A stretch of 19,236 nt of DNA from Candidatus Bathyarchaeota archaeon. GTDB taxonomy: Archaea; Thermoproteota; Bathyarchaeia; Bathyarchaeales; DTEX01. Made by a program: the position numbers and the translations under genes. Below are positions 1-6,925 of this stretch, in pieces. Position 1 is the stretch's first letter. Every line of letters starts with the position of its first letter. The stretch lies in contig PIYH01000012.1 of NCBI GenBank assembly GCA_003601695.1, forward strand, positions 4,482 to 23,717. The letters run 5' to 3'. The notes under the pieces are model-generated. The model had not been told where the DNA came from. It did no database searches and worked only from the letters and a program-made list of their open reading frames with translations.

Positions 1-375
1 TGAGAGTTCCTTCTGTTTCATCTTGGAGAGCTTCTCAACCGAGTTTATTCCTATATTTACCAATTGCTGAGCTCTCCTTTGCCCTATTCCCTTAACCTGC
101 GTTAGTTCTGATATGACAGCCTCTAAAGTTTTCCTCTTAGCGGGCGGAGCTACTTTCACCTTCTCAGTCCTGATTCTAGTACGTTGAATTTCAGATATAA
201 ATGCCCTAAGTGTTTTCACATTCTCCTCATGCATGGTGGATCTCCGCTCATCAACGGAGATTCCGAGATTCCGAGCTTCTTTCACGCTTAAATTAGCTGA
301 TCTCAGTTCTTCTCTGCTAAAGCCTTTACCCTTCCTTACTTTCCTCTTTCTTCTAACTATCGCATAGATCTTCAC
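1..375 (-). CDS. rpl13e: Ribosomal protein L13e with C-terminal helix-hairpin-helix-like extension (3' end cut by window edge)
   Basis: The frame is open for 125 codons and runs off the left edge, so the C-terminus is missing. Residues about 11-62 match the L13e pattern: a basic start, GKGFSREELRSANLS, then EARNLGISVDERRST and HEENVKTL. L13e is a large-subunit protein known from eukaryotes and TACK archaea and absent from bacteria. From about residue 84 a second module begins; LTQVKGIGQRRAQQLVNIGI (residues 91-110) reads as a helix-hairpin-helix (HhH) with the GIG turn, followed by NSVEKLSK. This suggests an extra nucleic-acid-binding tail on a protein that is usually short. The start is GTG, chosen because GGAGGA lies 6 nt upstream (minus strand, about 382-387) and the L13e homology begins nearby. 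TATA-like stretches lie at 396-404 and 419-426. The family call is firm; the tail's function is inferred. Confidence 0.85.
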   Translation of the reverse strand, partial: MKIYAIVRRKRKVRKGKGFSREELRSANLSVKEARNLGISVDERRSTMHEENVKTLRAFISEIQRTRIRTEKVKVAPPAKRKTLEAVISELTQVKGIGQRRAQQLVNIGINSVEKLSKMKQKELS

Positions 376-446
376 GATTAGTCCTCCGGTCGTTTCTTTT
401 TAAATGATGAAGGATTAGATTTAAAGATTGTTGGACTGAGATTGCA

Positions 447-454
447 TTTATAAG
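447..454 (+). promoter_or_regulatory. TATA-like box (TTTATAAG)
   Basis: TTTATAAG stands out upstream of a GC-rich hairpin and a small ORF. Using the usual archaeal spacing of about 26 bp, transcription would start near 476, inside the left arm of the hairpin and about 6 nt before the ATG at 482. No long gene follows, so the product would be a short mRNA or an RNA. The motif is visible; its activity is inferred. Confidence 0.35.
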
Positions 455-467
455 GTGTCGGAAAACA

Positions 468-493
468 CGGCGGAACGGAACATGTTCTCGCCG
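468..493. repeat. GC-rich stem-loop in intergenic region
   Basis: CGGCGGAAC (468-476) pairs with GTTC-T-CGCCG (484-493), giving a 9-bp stem with one bulged T and a 7-nt loop. It is clearly more GC-rich than its surroundings. The loop overlaps the self-complementary GAACATGTTC (478-487), so it could also be a protein-binding palindrome. It sits at the predicted transcription start of the TATA-like box at 447-454. A direct repeat GGAGATAATG (493-502, 518-527) follows immediately. Confidence 0.4.
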
Positions 494-547
494 GAGATAA
501 TGGAGAAGTCTCTCATAGGAGATAATGTCCTAATAAAAGATATTTGA
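482..547 (+). CDS. Very small ORF, 21 aa (hypothetical, doubtful)
   Basis: ATG at 482 opens a 21-codon frame ending at TGA 545-547; it begins MFSPEIMEKSLIGDN and ends VLIKDI. Support is only positional: a TATA-like box 28-35 bp upstream would give a near-leaderless message. A second frame just downstream (541-606) reads YLKHPPATRLFEYFFGLI, which looks protein-like, so the stretch could be the decayed start of a frameshifted gene. I do not recognise either piece. It may equally be chance. Confidence 0.2.
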   Translation: MFSPEIMEKSLIGDNVLIKDI

Positions 548-600
548 AGCATCCTCCAGCTACTAGATTATTCGAATACTTTTTCGGTTTAATTAGTTTC

Positions 601-699
601 TTATAATCGTTTCTTTCTTTTGGGAACTTTGAATTCTTTCCGCTCTTTTCTAGATATTCTGCCTATAAGGTTATGAATGTTGGTAGATGTTTTCTTCAT
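601..699 (-). CDS. Very small basic ORF, 32 aa (hypothetical)
   Basis: The frame runs from ATG (699-697) to TAA (603-601) and begins MKKTSTNIHNLIGR, ending in a strongly basic tail KVPKRKKRL. GGAG lies 8 nt before the ATG, and a TATA-like GGTATATTC at about 748-756 on the minus strand fits a leader of roughly 27 nt. It is oriented with the downstream L13e gene. A short basic peptide next to a ribosomal protein gene could be a small RNA-binding or ribosome-associated protein, but there is no family I can name. Confidence 0.3.
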   Translation of the reverse strand: MKKTSTNIHNLIGRISRKERKEFKVPKRKKRL

Positions 700-855
700 G
701 CAGAACTCTCCGAAAGTTACGACAACTATTTTTGATCGAGGATCTGCAGAATATACCTTAAGCCATAATTAAAAGGCTTAAAACATTAAAACCTAAAGAA
801 AAGAAATTATACATTAATATGCAATGAAAAATGGAAACTTAAATATTAAAACAGT

Positions 856-2190
856 ATGGAGATTAAAGATTTGGATGGATTAGATAAAAAAGAATTAGTA
901 AGAGTTGCTGTTGTCTTTACCTGTGACAAGCCCAATGTGCCTTCATGGCCATACATAAATTTTGATTATGAAGGTAAAGCTAAAGAAATAATGAGAAAGC
1001 TGAACGAAAGTCTCCTTGACATCGAATTTACAAAATATCTCTTCTCCTCTATAGAGGAAGTTAAACAAGTTGACTGGAAAGAGAAGAACTTTGATGGAAT
1101 AGTCGTTTACATGATAGGTGGTATGTGGACTGGTGTAGCTGAAGCAGTAATTGAGATGGGTTATCCGACTATTCTAGTAGATGACTTATACGGTGGTTCA
1201 GGAGGCTTCCTAAGAGCCTTCTCTTATGCTAAAAGAAGGAGCTATCCGATTATTGGGGTGGCATCATCTAATTTTAAGGATGTTGTTGAAGCCATCAGTC
1301 TCTTCAGAGTCATAAAATCGCTTAAGAATTCTATAATACTTGACATTACAGATAGAAACGTAACTAAGATCTCAGAAAAGATTAAAGAGACTTTTGGCAT
1401 TCAAGTTGTTCGTATGTCTTCTGAAGAGCTAAACTCATACTTTGAGAACGCCGAGGAGGAAGAGGCTGAGAAGTGGGCTGACAAGTGGATAAAGGAGTCC
1501 TTAAAAGTTGTGGAGCCTACACGTGAGGAAATAGTGAAGTCTGCAAAAATGTACTTGGCTTTAAAGAAGGCTATGGCTGATAATAATGCGGATGCCGTAA
1601 CGATAGACTGTTTAAATCTTTATTATGGGGGTAAGCTTCCCGCTTATCCATGTCTCGCTCTGTTTCAGCTTAACAACGAAGGATCAACAGGCGTATGCGA
1701 AGCTGATTTAGACTCGACAATAACGCAGCTGATGATGAGATACCTAACGGGCAGACCTGGATATGTTTCGGATCCTGTGATTGATACTGCAACTAACCAG
1801 ATCATTTATGCTCATTGCGTAGCTACAAACAAGGTTTATGGTCCAAACGGACTGAGCAACCCATATATAATTCGTTCACATTCGGAGGATCGGAAGGGCG
1901 CCTCCGTTCAATCCCTAATGCCTTTAGGCGAAATAGTAACGACCACAAAGATAAATACAAAGGAGAAAGCACTATGTATCCATCAAGGTAGGACCGTTGC
2001 CAACGTCGAGGAAGATAAAGCATGCCGCACAAAGCTTGCGGTTGAGGTTAATGTTCAGAAGATCCTTGAAAACTGGAATATGAAAGTGGACTTCGGGTGG
2101 CATAGAGTAACATTCTATGGAGATTGGAGAAGATGTGTAAAGGACTTAGCTGCTCTTTTAGGAATGAAGATTATTGAAGAGGATAGGTAA
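856..2190 (+). CDS. L-fucose/L-arabinose isomerase-like protein (COG2407-type sugar isomerase)
   Basis: This 444-residue protein has the two-part layout of FucI/AraA-like isomerases. The N-terminal Rossmann-like half contains DGIVVYMIGGMWTG (80-93) and YPTILVDDLYGGSGG (103-117), as in the substrate-sorting domains of this fold. The C-terminal half carries the likely metal site: TGVCEADLDSTIT (278-290) offers Glu282 and Asp284, and histidines at 320, 342, 376 and 416 are candidate partners. Family members interconvert aldoses and ketoses with a divalent metal. Length is shorter than bacterial FucI (about 590) but normal for archaeal members of the broader family. It stands alone, with no sugar kinase or transporter beside it, so the substrate cannot be read from context. 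The ATG has no clear SD; an AT-rich stretch at 805-820 could be the TATA region. Family firm, substrate unknown. Confidence 0.8.
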   Translation: MEIKDLDGLDKKELVRVAVVFTCDKPNVPSWPYINFDYEGKAKEIMRKLNESLLDIEFTKYLFSSIEEVKQVDWKEKNFDGIVVYMIGGMWTGVAEAVIEMGYPTILVDDLYGGSGGFLRAFSYAKRRSYPIIGVASSNFKDVVEAISLFRVIKSLKNSIILDITDRNVTKISEKIKETFGIQVVRMSSEELNSYFENAEEEEAEKWADKWIKESLKVVEPTREEIVKSAKMYLALKKAMADNNADAVTIDCLNLYYGGKLPAYPCLALFQLNNEGSTGVCEADLDSTITQLMMRYLTGRPGYVSDPVIDTATNQIIYAHCVATNKVYGPNGLSNPYIIRSHSEDRKGASVQSLMPLGEIVTTTKINTKEKALCIHQGRTVANVEEDKACRTKLAVEVNVQKILENWNMKVDFGWHRVTFYGDWRRCVKDLAALLGMKIIEEDR

Positions 2191-2210
2191 GATAGCCCCG
2201 GAAAGAGCCA

Positions 2211-2234
2211 TGCGAAGAATATTATCTTCTCGCA
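2211..2234 (+). terminator. Possible hairpin terminator after the sugar isomerase
   Basis: TGCGAAGA and TCTTCTCGCA can form an 8-bp stem with a 2-nt bulge and an ATATTA loop, 20 bp after the isomerase stop. No strong T-run follows, so it may only mark the transcript end or be chance. The rest of the gap to dapF (2191-2384) shows T-rich stretches and no gene. Confidence 0.25.
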
Positions 2235-2384
2235 TATCTATAGTTACTTATCCAGCCTGTTATCTTCCTAACCTCAGCCTACACTCACCCTTTAGGTCGA
2301 CTGATATATTCGCCCTTCTCTTCTTAGATTAGGCCACATAATCTCCAGTTATAAATCCTATGTTGTAACATTCTTACATCGCCA

Positions 2385-3224
2385 TTACAAGATAATTACG
2401 CCTTCAAATGCCTTCTCTGCTGTCCCACACATGAGTATCCGTTTTTCTTTATATTCTATTTTTAGATCTCCGCCGAGTAGGTGAACAATGCATCCGCCGC
2501 TTACCCTACCCGTTAGATTTGCGGCTACGACGGAGGCACATGCTCCCGTTCCGCATGCTAATGTCTCTCCAACCCCTCTTTCCCAAACTCGAATTTTCAA
2601 CTCACCGTCTCCCACAACCTCAGCGAATTCAACATTTGTTCTATTCGGGAAGAGAGGATGCTTCTCGATTTTGGGTCCAAACTTCTCAACTGGAAATCTT
2701 TCTACATTCTTCACAAAGATGACGCAGTGAGGATTTCCAATGGATAGCGCCGTTATTCTGAACTCTCTATCATTAACTCTCAATTTTTCTTCTATGCATC
2801 TTCCCTTGCCCTTCATCGGTATCATTCTCTTATCTAAGATGGGGATTCCCATATCGACCGTTACAGATTCGACGAGTCCACGCTTAATTTTCAGCCACAC
2901 TTTCTTCACTCCTGCAAGTGTTTCAATCTTCATCTCGGCTCTGCGAACTATATTATTCTCAAAGCAGTATTTTGCGAGGCATCTTATGCCATTCCCGCAC
3001 ATTTCAGCCTCACTTCCATCAGCATTGAAGATTCTCATCTTCACATCTGCAGTTGACGATTTACATACAAGTATGAGCCCATCAGCTCCAACCGAAAATT
3101 TCCTCCTACAAACCTTCCTAGCGATCTCTCCCATCTTCCGCTCATCCATTTTTCCATCAATATTATCGATCACAACGTAGTCGTTCCCCAACCCATGCAT
3201 CTTCCAAAAACTTACTTCCGTCAT
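2385..3224 (-). CDS. dapF: Diaminopimelate epimerase
   Basis: DapF converts LL-diaminopimelate to the meso form, the step before lysine in the DAP pathway. The 279-residue length is normal. The N-terminus KMHGLGNDYVVID (8-20) is the family start signature. The two-base catalytic cysteines are present: Cys76 in NADGSEAEMCGNGIRC (67-82) and Cys224 in ERGVGETLACGTGAC (216-229). SIGNPHCVIF (161-170) and FPNRTNVEF (192-200) are also conserved. The ATG start leaves the conserved KMHGLGNDY about 8 residues in, and a GGTGA lies about 10 nt upstream. The gene is divergent from pyrE and convergent with the sugar isomerase; no other lysine gene is in view. Since archaea lack murein, the expected role is lysine synthesis. 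Confidence 0.95.
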   Translation of the reverse strand: MTEVSFWKMHGLGNDYVVIDNIDGKMDERKMGEIARKVCRRKFSVGADGLILVCKSSTADVKMRIFNADGSEAEMCGNGIRCLAKYCFENNIVRRAEMKIETLAGVKKVWLKIKRGLVESVTVDMGIPILDKRMIPMKGKGRCIEEKLRVNDREFRITALSIGNPHCVIFVKNVERFPVEKFGPKIEKHPLFPNRTNVEFAEVVGDGELKIRVWERGVGETLACGTGACASVVAANLTGRVSGGCIVHLLGGDLKIEYKEKRILMCGTAEKAFEGVIIL

Positions 3225-3348
3225 GTAATATTCACCGTTAAAGATAGGGAGGCTGAAGTCTTATTAGCCTTAATACACCAATATGCACAAGATGTATTAA
3301 CATACGCATTTTTAAGCATCATCACGTAAATCCTATTGTTGATTTGTG

Positions 3349-3972
3349 ATGAAGAAGGAGTTTTGGAAAGTCGCCGAAGAAGAGATATGCCAGATACTGA
3401 AGAAGACGGCTGCTTTAGAATTTGGAACATTCAAGCTTCCAAGCGGGAAGATAACTCCATACTATGTTGACTTGAGGGTTATCCCGAGTTTTCCAGACGC
3501 ATTCCATAAAATTTCGGAAATCTATGTGGAGGCTATAAAGAGGAAGCTAGGGGAAGATAGATTTGATAGAGTTTCAGGCATACCGATTGCAGGTATGTCC
3601 TTCTCTGTTCTGGTTGCCTTTCACCTTCGCAAGCCATTCATCTATGTTAGAAAGAGTAAAAGGCTGAGGGGAAGGGAAAGAAAGGTTGAAGGCGTCTTAA
3701 TGCCCGGAGATCGTGTTCTGCTGATCGACGATCTTGTAACCACGGGGCTTAGCTTGGAGAGGGCGGCTAAAGCTATAAGGGCTGAAGGCGGAGTTGTCAC
3801 TGATGCTTTCGTTCTGCTTGATAGGGAAGAAGGCGGAAGGGAAAGGCTTGCTAAGAATAGAGTGACGCTTCATTCAGTCCTCAAAATGACAGATGTGGCT
3901 AAGAGACTCTACGAGATGAATGTTATTGGAGAGGAGGAGCTAAAGATGATCCTAAGCCAGACAGGGGGATAA
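3349..3972 (+). CDS. pyrE: Orotate phosphoribosyltransferase
   Basis: PyrE joins orotate to PRPP to make orotidine 5'-phosphate in de novo pyrimidine synthesis. The key evidence is the PRPP-binding motif VLLIDDLVTTGLSLERA (124-140, counted from the upstream GTG), followed by AIRAEGG. FGTFKLPSGKITPYYVDLR (26-44) is the orotate-side N-terminal signature; SGIPIAG (78-84) and FIYVRKSKRLRGRER (98-112) supply the other substrate contacts and flexible loop. About 207 residues is the usual size. Two adjacent starts are possible, GTG 3346 and ATG 3349; I take the ATG. A TATA-like TTTTTAAG at 3309-3316 predicts transcription from about 3338, giving a very short leader, in line with no clear SD. The gene is divergent from dapF across about 120 bp. 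Confidence 0.95.
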   Translation: MKKEFWKVAEEEICQILKKTAALEFGTFKLPSGKITPYYVDLRVIPSFPDAFHKISEIYVEAIKRKLGEDRFDRVSGIPIAGMSFSVLVAFHLRKPFIYVRKSKRLRGRERKVEGVLMPGDRVLLIDDLVTTGLSLERAAKAIRAEGGVVTDAFVLLDREEGGRERLAKNRVTLHSVLKMTDVAKRLYEMNVIGEEELKMILSQTGG

Positions 3973-4076
3973 TCCGAAGATTTATTGGATGCTTCGTATT
4001 CAATCTTTTCCAGTTAGCTTAATGTTCCCTAATGGAGACAGAATCTCATAAGAGACTTTAAGAGGCCGCTTGGTCG

Positions 4077-6113
4077 ATGCTGATAAAGGAGATAATATTG
4101 GAGAACTTCATGTCTTACGAGTATGCTAGGATACCGCTTAAGCAAGGCATAAATATAATATGCGGACCGAATGGCGCCGGTAAAAGTTCCATTCTCGTCG
4201 GAATATCAGTCGCCCTAGGTCAGTCTTACACTGAAAGATCAAAGAAGCTAAGCGATCTAATCCGTCGAGGGAAAGATGTTGGAAGGATAACCCTCGTTCT
4301 CGATAATTCTAGAAGAGGCGGTCGTAGACCAGTTCGCAGGATAAATAAAGATAATATCTACTTGACGCGTGTTTTAAGAAGAGATGGGAAGTACTGGTTT
4401 GAGATTGATAATGTCCACGCGACAAAGGCGGAAGTTATCCGTCTTCTCTCACGCTTTAAGGTTGATCCAGATAATATGCTCATTATCATGCATCAAGACA
4501 TGGCTGAGCAGTTTGTTATTCTTCCCCCTCAAGAAAAGCTCAAGCTCGTCGAGGCGGCCGCTGGGCTTGAATCCTACCGTAAAAACGTTTTAGAAGCGAG
4601 GAGCAAACTGAGAAGAATCTTAAGTCAGGAAGACTCGCTTAAAAAGATGCTTGAATCAGCTGAGGAGACACTGAATTATTGGCGCGAGCAGTATGAACGT
4701 TTTCAACAGAAGAAGCAGCTCTTGATAAAGAGGAGATTTCTAGAGCGGGAGCTCGCTTGGGCTGAAGTTGCGAGGATAGAAGAAGAATTTTCTGAGGTGA
4801 AAAGGAAGCTTAACAGAAGGAGATCCGAGCTTGAAAGAGTATCGGAGAAGATGCGATTCTCTGAGGGCGAGGTGAATAAGATACGCCGCGAACTTGAGAA
4901 TGCAAAGGATTCTTGGCGGAAACTCTTTGATGAAAGACTTGTTCTTGAAAGGGAGAAAGCTAAGCATGAATTTAATGTTAAAAATGCGGAGATGCTTAGC
5001 GATGTTCAATCCTTAGTTGAGGATGGGCAACGGATGGTTGATAGCTTCATGGGAGGCCTAAGCTCAATTGGGGAAGGAGCCGCTTATCCAGATTCTAGGA
5101 TAGATGCAGATCATACGTTACAGATTGCTTTAGTAGCGAAGAATCTGGAAAGGCGGTTTGAAGAGCTAAATGTTAAGATTGTGAAGATGCGTGAAGCTAT
5201 AGAGCAGTCTCGTCGAAGTCTCCCTCTTCTTGAAGAGGAGCTCTCCGATGTAAAGAGTAAAATGCAAAAGATCTCTGACGACATCGAGGAGCTGAACGAA
5301 AGAATTCTGAATGAGAGAATAAACTTGGCGATACTCGAGTACCGTAGTGGTGAAATTAAATCTGAGATCCGCGAGATGGAAAGGAAGATTAAATCTTTAG
5401 AGGGAAGAATAGCCGAAGCCACAAGCAGAGCCGAAGAGAAGGGGTCGAGGATAGCTGTTCTCAGAAGCCCAGATGAGATCTTAGATGAGATTCACATGGT
5501 TGATGGACGCATAGCAGCCATGGCAGATATACCCGGCGATGTGGAACGCATGTATGAGTCCTATTCCAAGCTATACTTAGAGCTTCAAGAAAAAGCTAGG
5601 CTGGCCGCTGAGAACCGTGAAAAGGCTCTCGCTGAGGTTGAACAGAGGATGGCTACTTGGAGGAGGCTTATACGAGACCTACTCTCAAGCGTTAGTTCTC
5701 AATATGAGAAGATCCTCTCCTACGCAGATGGAGCGGGGTATGTACGGCTGGTCAATGATGAGGATATAGAATCAGCTGGAATCGAGATATACGTTGGCTT
5801 CAGAGGGTCGAAGCCCGTTCCATTGAATATTTATTCGCAGAGCGGTGGAGAGCGAAGTACATCTGTTATGGCTTTTCTTCTTGCGTTGCAGCAACATATT
5901 AAGTCCCCGTTCAGGGCAATAGACGAATATGACGTTCATATGGATCCTAGAAACAGAGAGATCATTGCGAACTTGCTTATCTCAGCTGTTAAGGATGGCG
6001 GTGCTCAGTACTTAGCGATCACGCCGAACCAGACGTACTTTGAAGGCAAAGGGATTCACATGATAACTGTACAGAACATTGGGGGGACATCAATCGTTAT
6101 GGAGGTTGCTTGA
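4077..6113 (+). CDS. Short SMC-family ATPase with Smc5/Smc6-like head, no canonical hinge
   Basis: This 678-residue protein is a split ABC-type ATPase joined by coiled coil. The N-terminal head has LENFMSYEYARI (8-19), Walker A GPNGAGKSS (30-38), the stretch KLSDLIRRGKDVGRITLVLDN (58-78; at most 20 quoted: LSDLIRRGKDVGRITLVLDN) and a Q-loop IMHQDMAEQFV (137-147) followed by EKLKLVEAAAGLESY. The C-terminal head has the ABC signature YSQSGGERST (586-595), Walker B FRAIDEYDVHMDPRNREI (612-629) with catalytic Glu617, and ITPN (648-651). DEYDVHMD resembles Smc6/Smc5 Walker B (known forms such as DEFDVFMD) more than the DEIDAALD of canonical SMC. Coiled coil covers about 165-305 and 350-545. The segment between has only about 45 residues, too small for the usual hinge, and the single Cys29 excludes a Rad50 zinc hook. 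It overlaps the next gene by one base. Likely role: DNA-loop or DNA-repair SMC complex. Confidence 0.85.
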   Translation: MLIKEIILENFMSYEYARIPLKQGINIICGPNGAGKSSILVGISVALGQSYTERSKKLSDLIRRGKDVGRITLVLDNSRRGGRRPVRRINKDNIYLTRVLRRDGKYWFEIDNVHATKAEVIRLLSRFKVDPDNMLIIMHQDMAEQFVILPPQEKLKLVEAAAGLESYRKNVLEARSKLRRILSQEDSLKKMLESAEETLNYWREQYERFQQKKQLLIKRRFLERELAWAEVARIEEEFSEVKRKLNRRRSELERVSEKMRFSEGEVNKIRRELENAKDSWRKLFDERLVLEREKAKHEFNVKNAEMLSDVQSLVEDGQRMVDSFMGGLSSIGEGAAYPDSRIDADHTLQIALVAKNLERRFEELNVKIVKMREAIEQSRRSLPLLEEELSDVKSKMQKISDDIEELNERILNERINLAILEYRSGEIKSEIREMERKIKSLEGRIAEATSRAEEKGSRIAVLRSPDEILDEIHMVDGRIAAMADIPGDVERMYESYSKLYLELQEKARLAAENREKALAEVEQRMATWRRLIRDLLSSVSSQYEKILSYADGAGYVRLVNDEDIESAGIEIYVGFRGSKPVPLNIYSQSGGERSTSVMAFLLALQQHIKSPFRAIDEYDVHMDPRNREIIANLLISAVKDGGAQYLAITPNQTYFEGKGIHMITVQNIGGTSIVMEVA

Positions 6114-6925
6114 TGAGCGGTAAGCATTCCCGAAGGATGGTCAGAGAAGAGCTCCGGAGAATAATCGAGCTCTGTCGGGCCGTTGAGAATAAGGGGCTAA
6201 ACCCATTCACAGTGAATGTTGACGATCTCATAGCAGTTATAAGGTTATATTTTCCAAGATTGGAGGATCCAGAAGATCTCTCCCTAGATGCTGAGGCACT
6301 TAATCAGATAGCTTCAATAATTAAGATGCAAAGTGAATGGGTGAAGCGGCGAGCTACATCCCTATATAGAGATCCATTCCTAATAGAAGAGAAGCTCCGC
6401 AGATTGTCGACGCGAGATCTCACGGAGATCTTCCTCAAGACCTGGCATCCGATAGTTGAGCTTGAGCAAGTAACGATTGGTAGCTTAAGGATGGCGATGG
6501 ATTACTGGGAGTCCCTTACGCCTCTCAACGAGAGGTGGAAGGAGGAAGAGCTCCTTAAAGTGATGACTGAAAGAACCACACGTGAAGAGCTCGTCAAGCA
6601 AGGTTTCTTACGTGATGAAGCCTTTCTTTCAGAGATCGAAAAGATGTGGAGGGAGCTGAAGGAAGACGCCGGGTCTGAGGGAAAAATTGATTACTGGGAT
6701 TTCATAGGGGCTGATAGCTATGAAGAGACCATTGAACGAGCCTATCTTACAAGCTTCCTAGTGACATATGGCTACGCATCTTTAGAGATTCAGCCTTTAG
6801 AGGAAAAGATCTTCATAAAGCCTAATGAGAAACCCTTCCTGAAGACCAGCAGTCAGCCCGTTTCCTTTCCAATATCAGTGGATTACGAGAGGTGGAGGGA
6901 GTGGCGAAAGCGTCAAGGAGAATAG
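6113..6925 (+). CDS. Putative kleisin (ScpA/Nse4-like) subunit of the SMC complex
   Basis: This 270-residue protein has no motif I can name with certainty. Its pattern is that of a kleisin. An N-terminal helical region (NPFTVNVDDLIAVIRLYFPR, 30-49; LDAEALNQIASIIKMQSEWV, 58-77) resembles the ScpA segment that packs on the SMC coiled coil. A variable middle (90-200) follows. The C-terminal region (YLTSFLVTYGYASLEIQPLE, 211-230, then EKIFIKP) resembles the ScpA winged helix that ends in a short strand after an acidic stretch. The start ATG overlaps the SMC stop as TGATG and has GGAGG 7 nt upstream, so the two are translationally coupled; the TTG at 6110 is less likely. It overlaps the next gene by 34 bp. 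Sitting between an SMC ATPase and a tandem winged-helix protein is the order expected of SMC-kleisin-KITE operons. Function is inferred. Confidence 0.6.
   Translation: MSGKHSRRMVREELRRIIELCRAVENKGLNPFTVNVDDLIAVIRLYFPRLEDPEDLSLDAEALNQIASIIKMQSEWVKRRATSLYRDPFLIEEKLRRLSTRDLTEIFLKTWHPIVELEQVTIGSLRMAMDYWESLTPLNERWKEEELLKVMTERTTREELVKQGFLRDEAFLSEIEKMWRELKEDAGSEGKIDYWDFIGADSYEETIERAYLTSFLVTYGYASLEIQPLEEKIFIKPNEKPFLKTSSQPVSFPISVDYERWREWRKRQGE

Larger units (their letters stand above)
376..855. other. 480-bp AT-rich intergenic region between L13e and the sugar isomerase
   Basis: No long gene or tRNA is visible. The region separates divergent genes, so it should hold the L13e promoter (minus strand) and the isomerase promoter (plus strand). 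It also contains a plus-strand TATA-like box (447-454), a GC-rich hairpin (468-493), a 10-bp direct repeat (493-502 and 518-527) and two very small ORFs (482-547 plus, 601-699 minus). The last 90 bases before the isomerase are extremely A/T-rich. Confidence 0.6.

Noticed and set aside
404..439. Possible C/D box sRNA (ATGATGA ... CTGA)
   Set aside because: Boxes C and D are present but the spacing is too short for internal D' and C' boxes, and there is no terminal stem.
2191..2384. Short frames and a TATA-like TTTATAAC on the minus strand after dapF
   Set aside because: The frames are under 25 codons or lack a start codon, and the region is a convergent-gene gap where terminators are expected.
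2740..3180. 146-codon open frame on the plus strand opposite dapF
   Set aside because: It is the complement shadow of a gene with clear DapF motifs; the translation is low-complexity and has no SD or promoter.
4740..5422. Minus-strand open frames inside the SMC coiled coil
   Set aside because: Coiled-coil coding DNA commonly leaves open antisense frames; translations are Ser/Leu-rich without any recognisable domain.
4077..6113. Rad50 assignment for the SMC-like gene
   Set aside because: There is no CxxC zinc hook (only one cysteine) and no mre11 neighbour; the Walker B context is SMC5/6-like instead.
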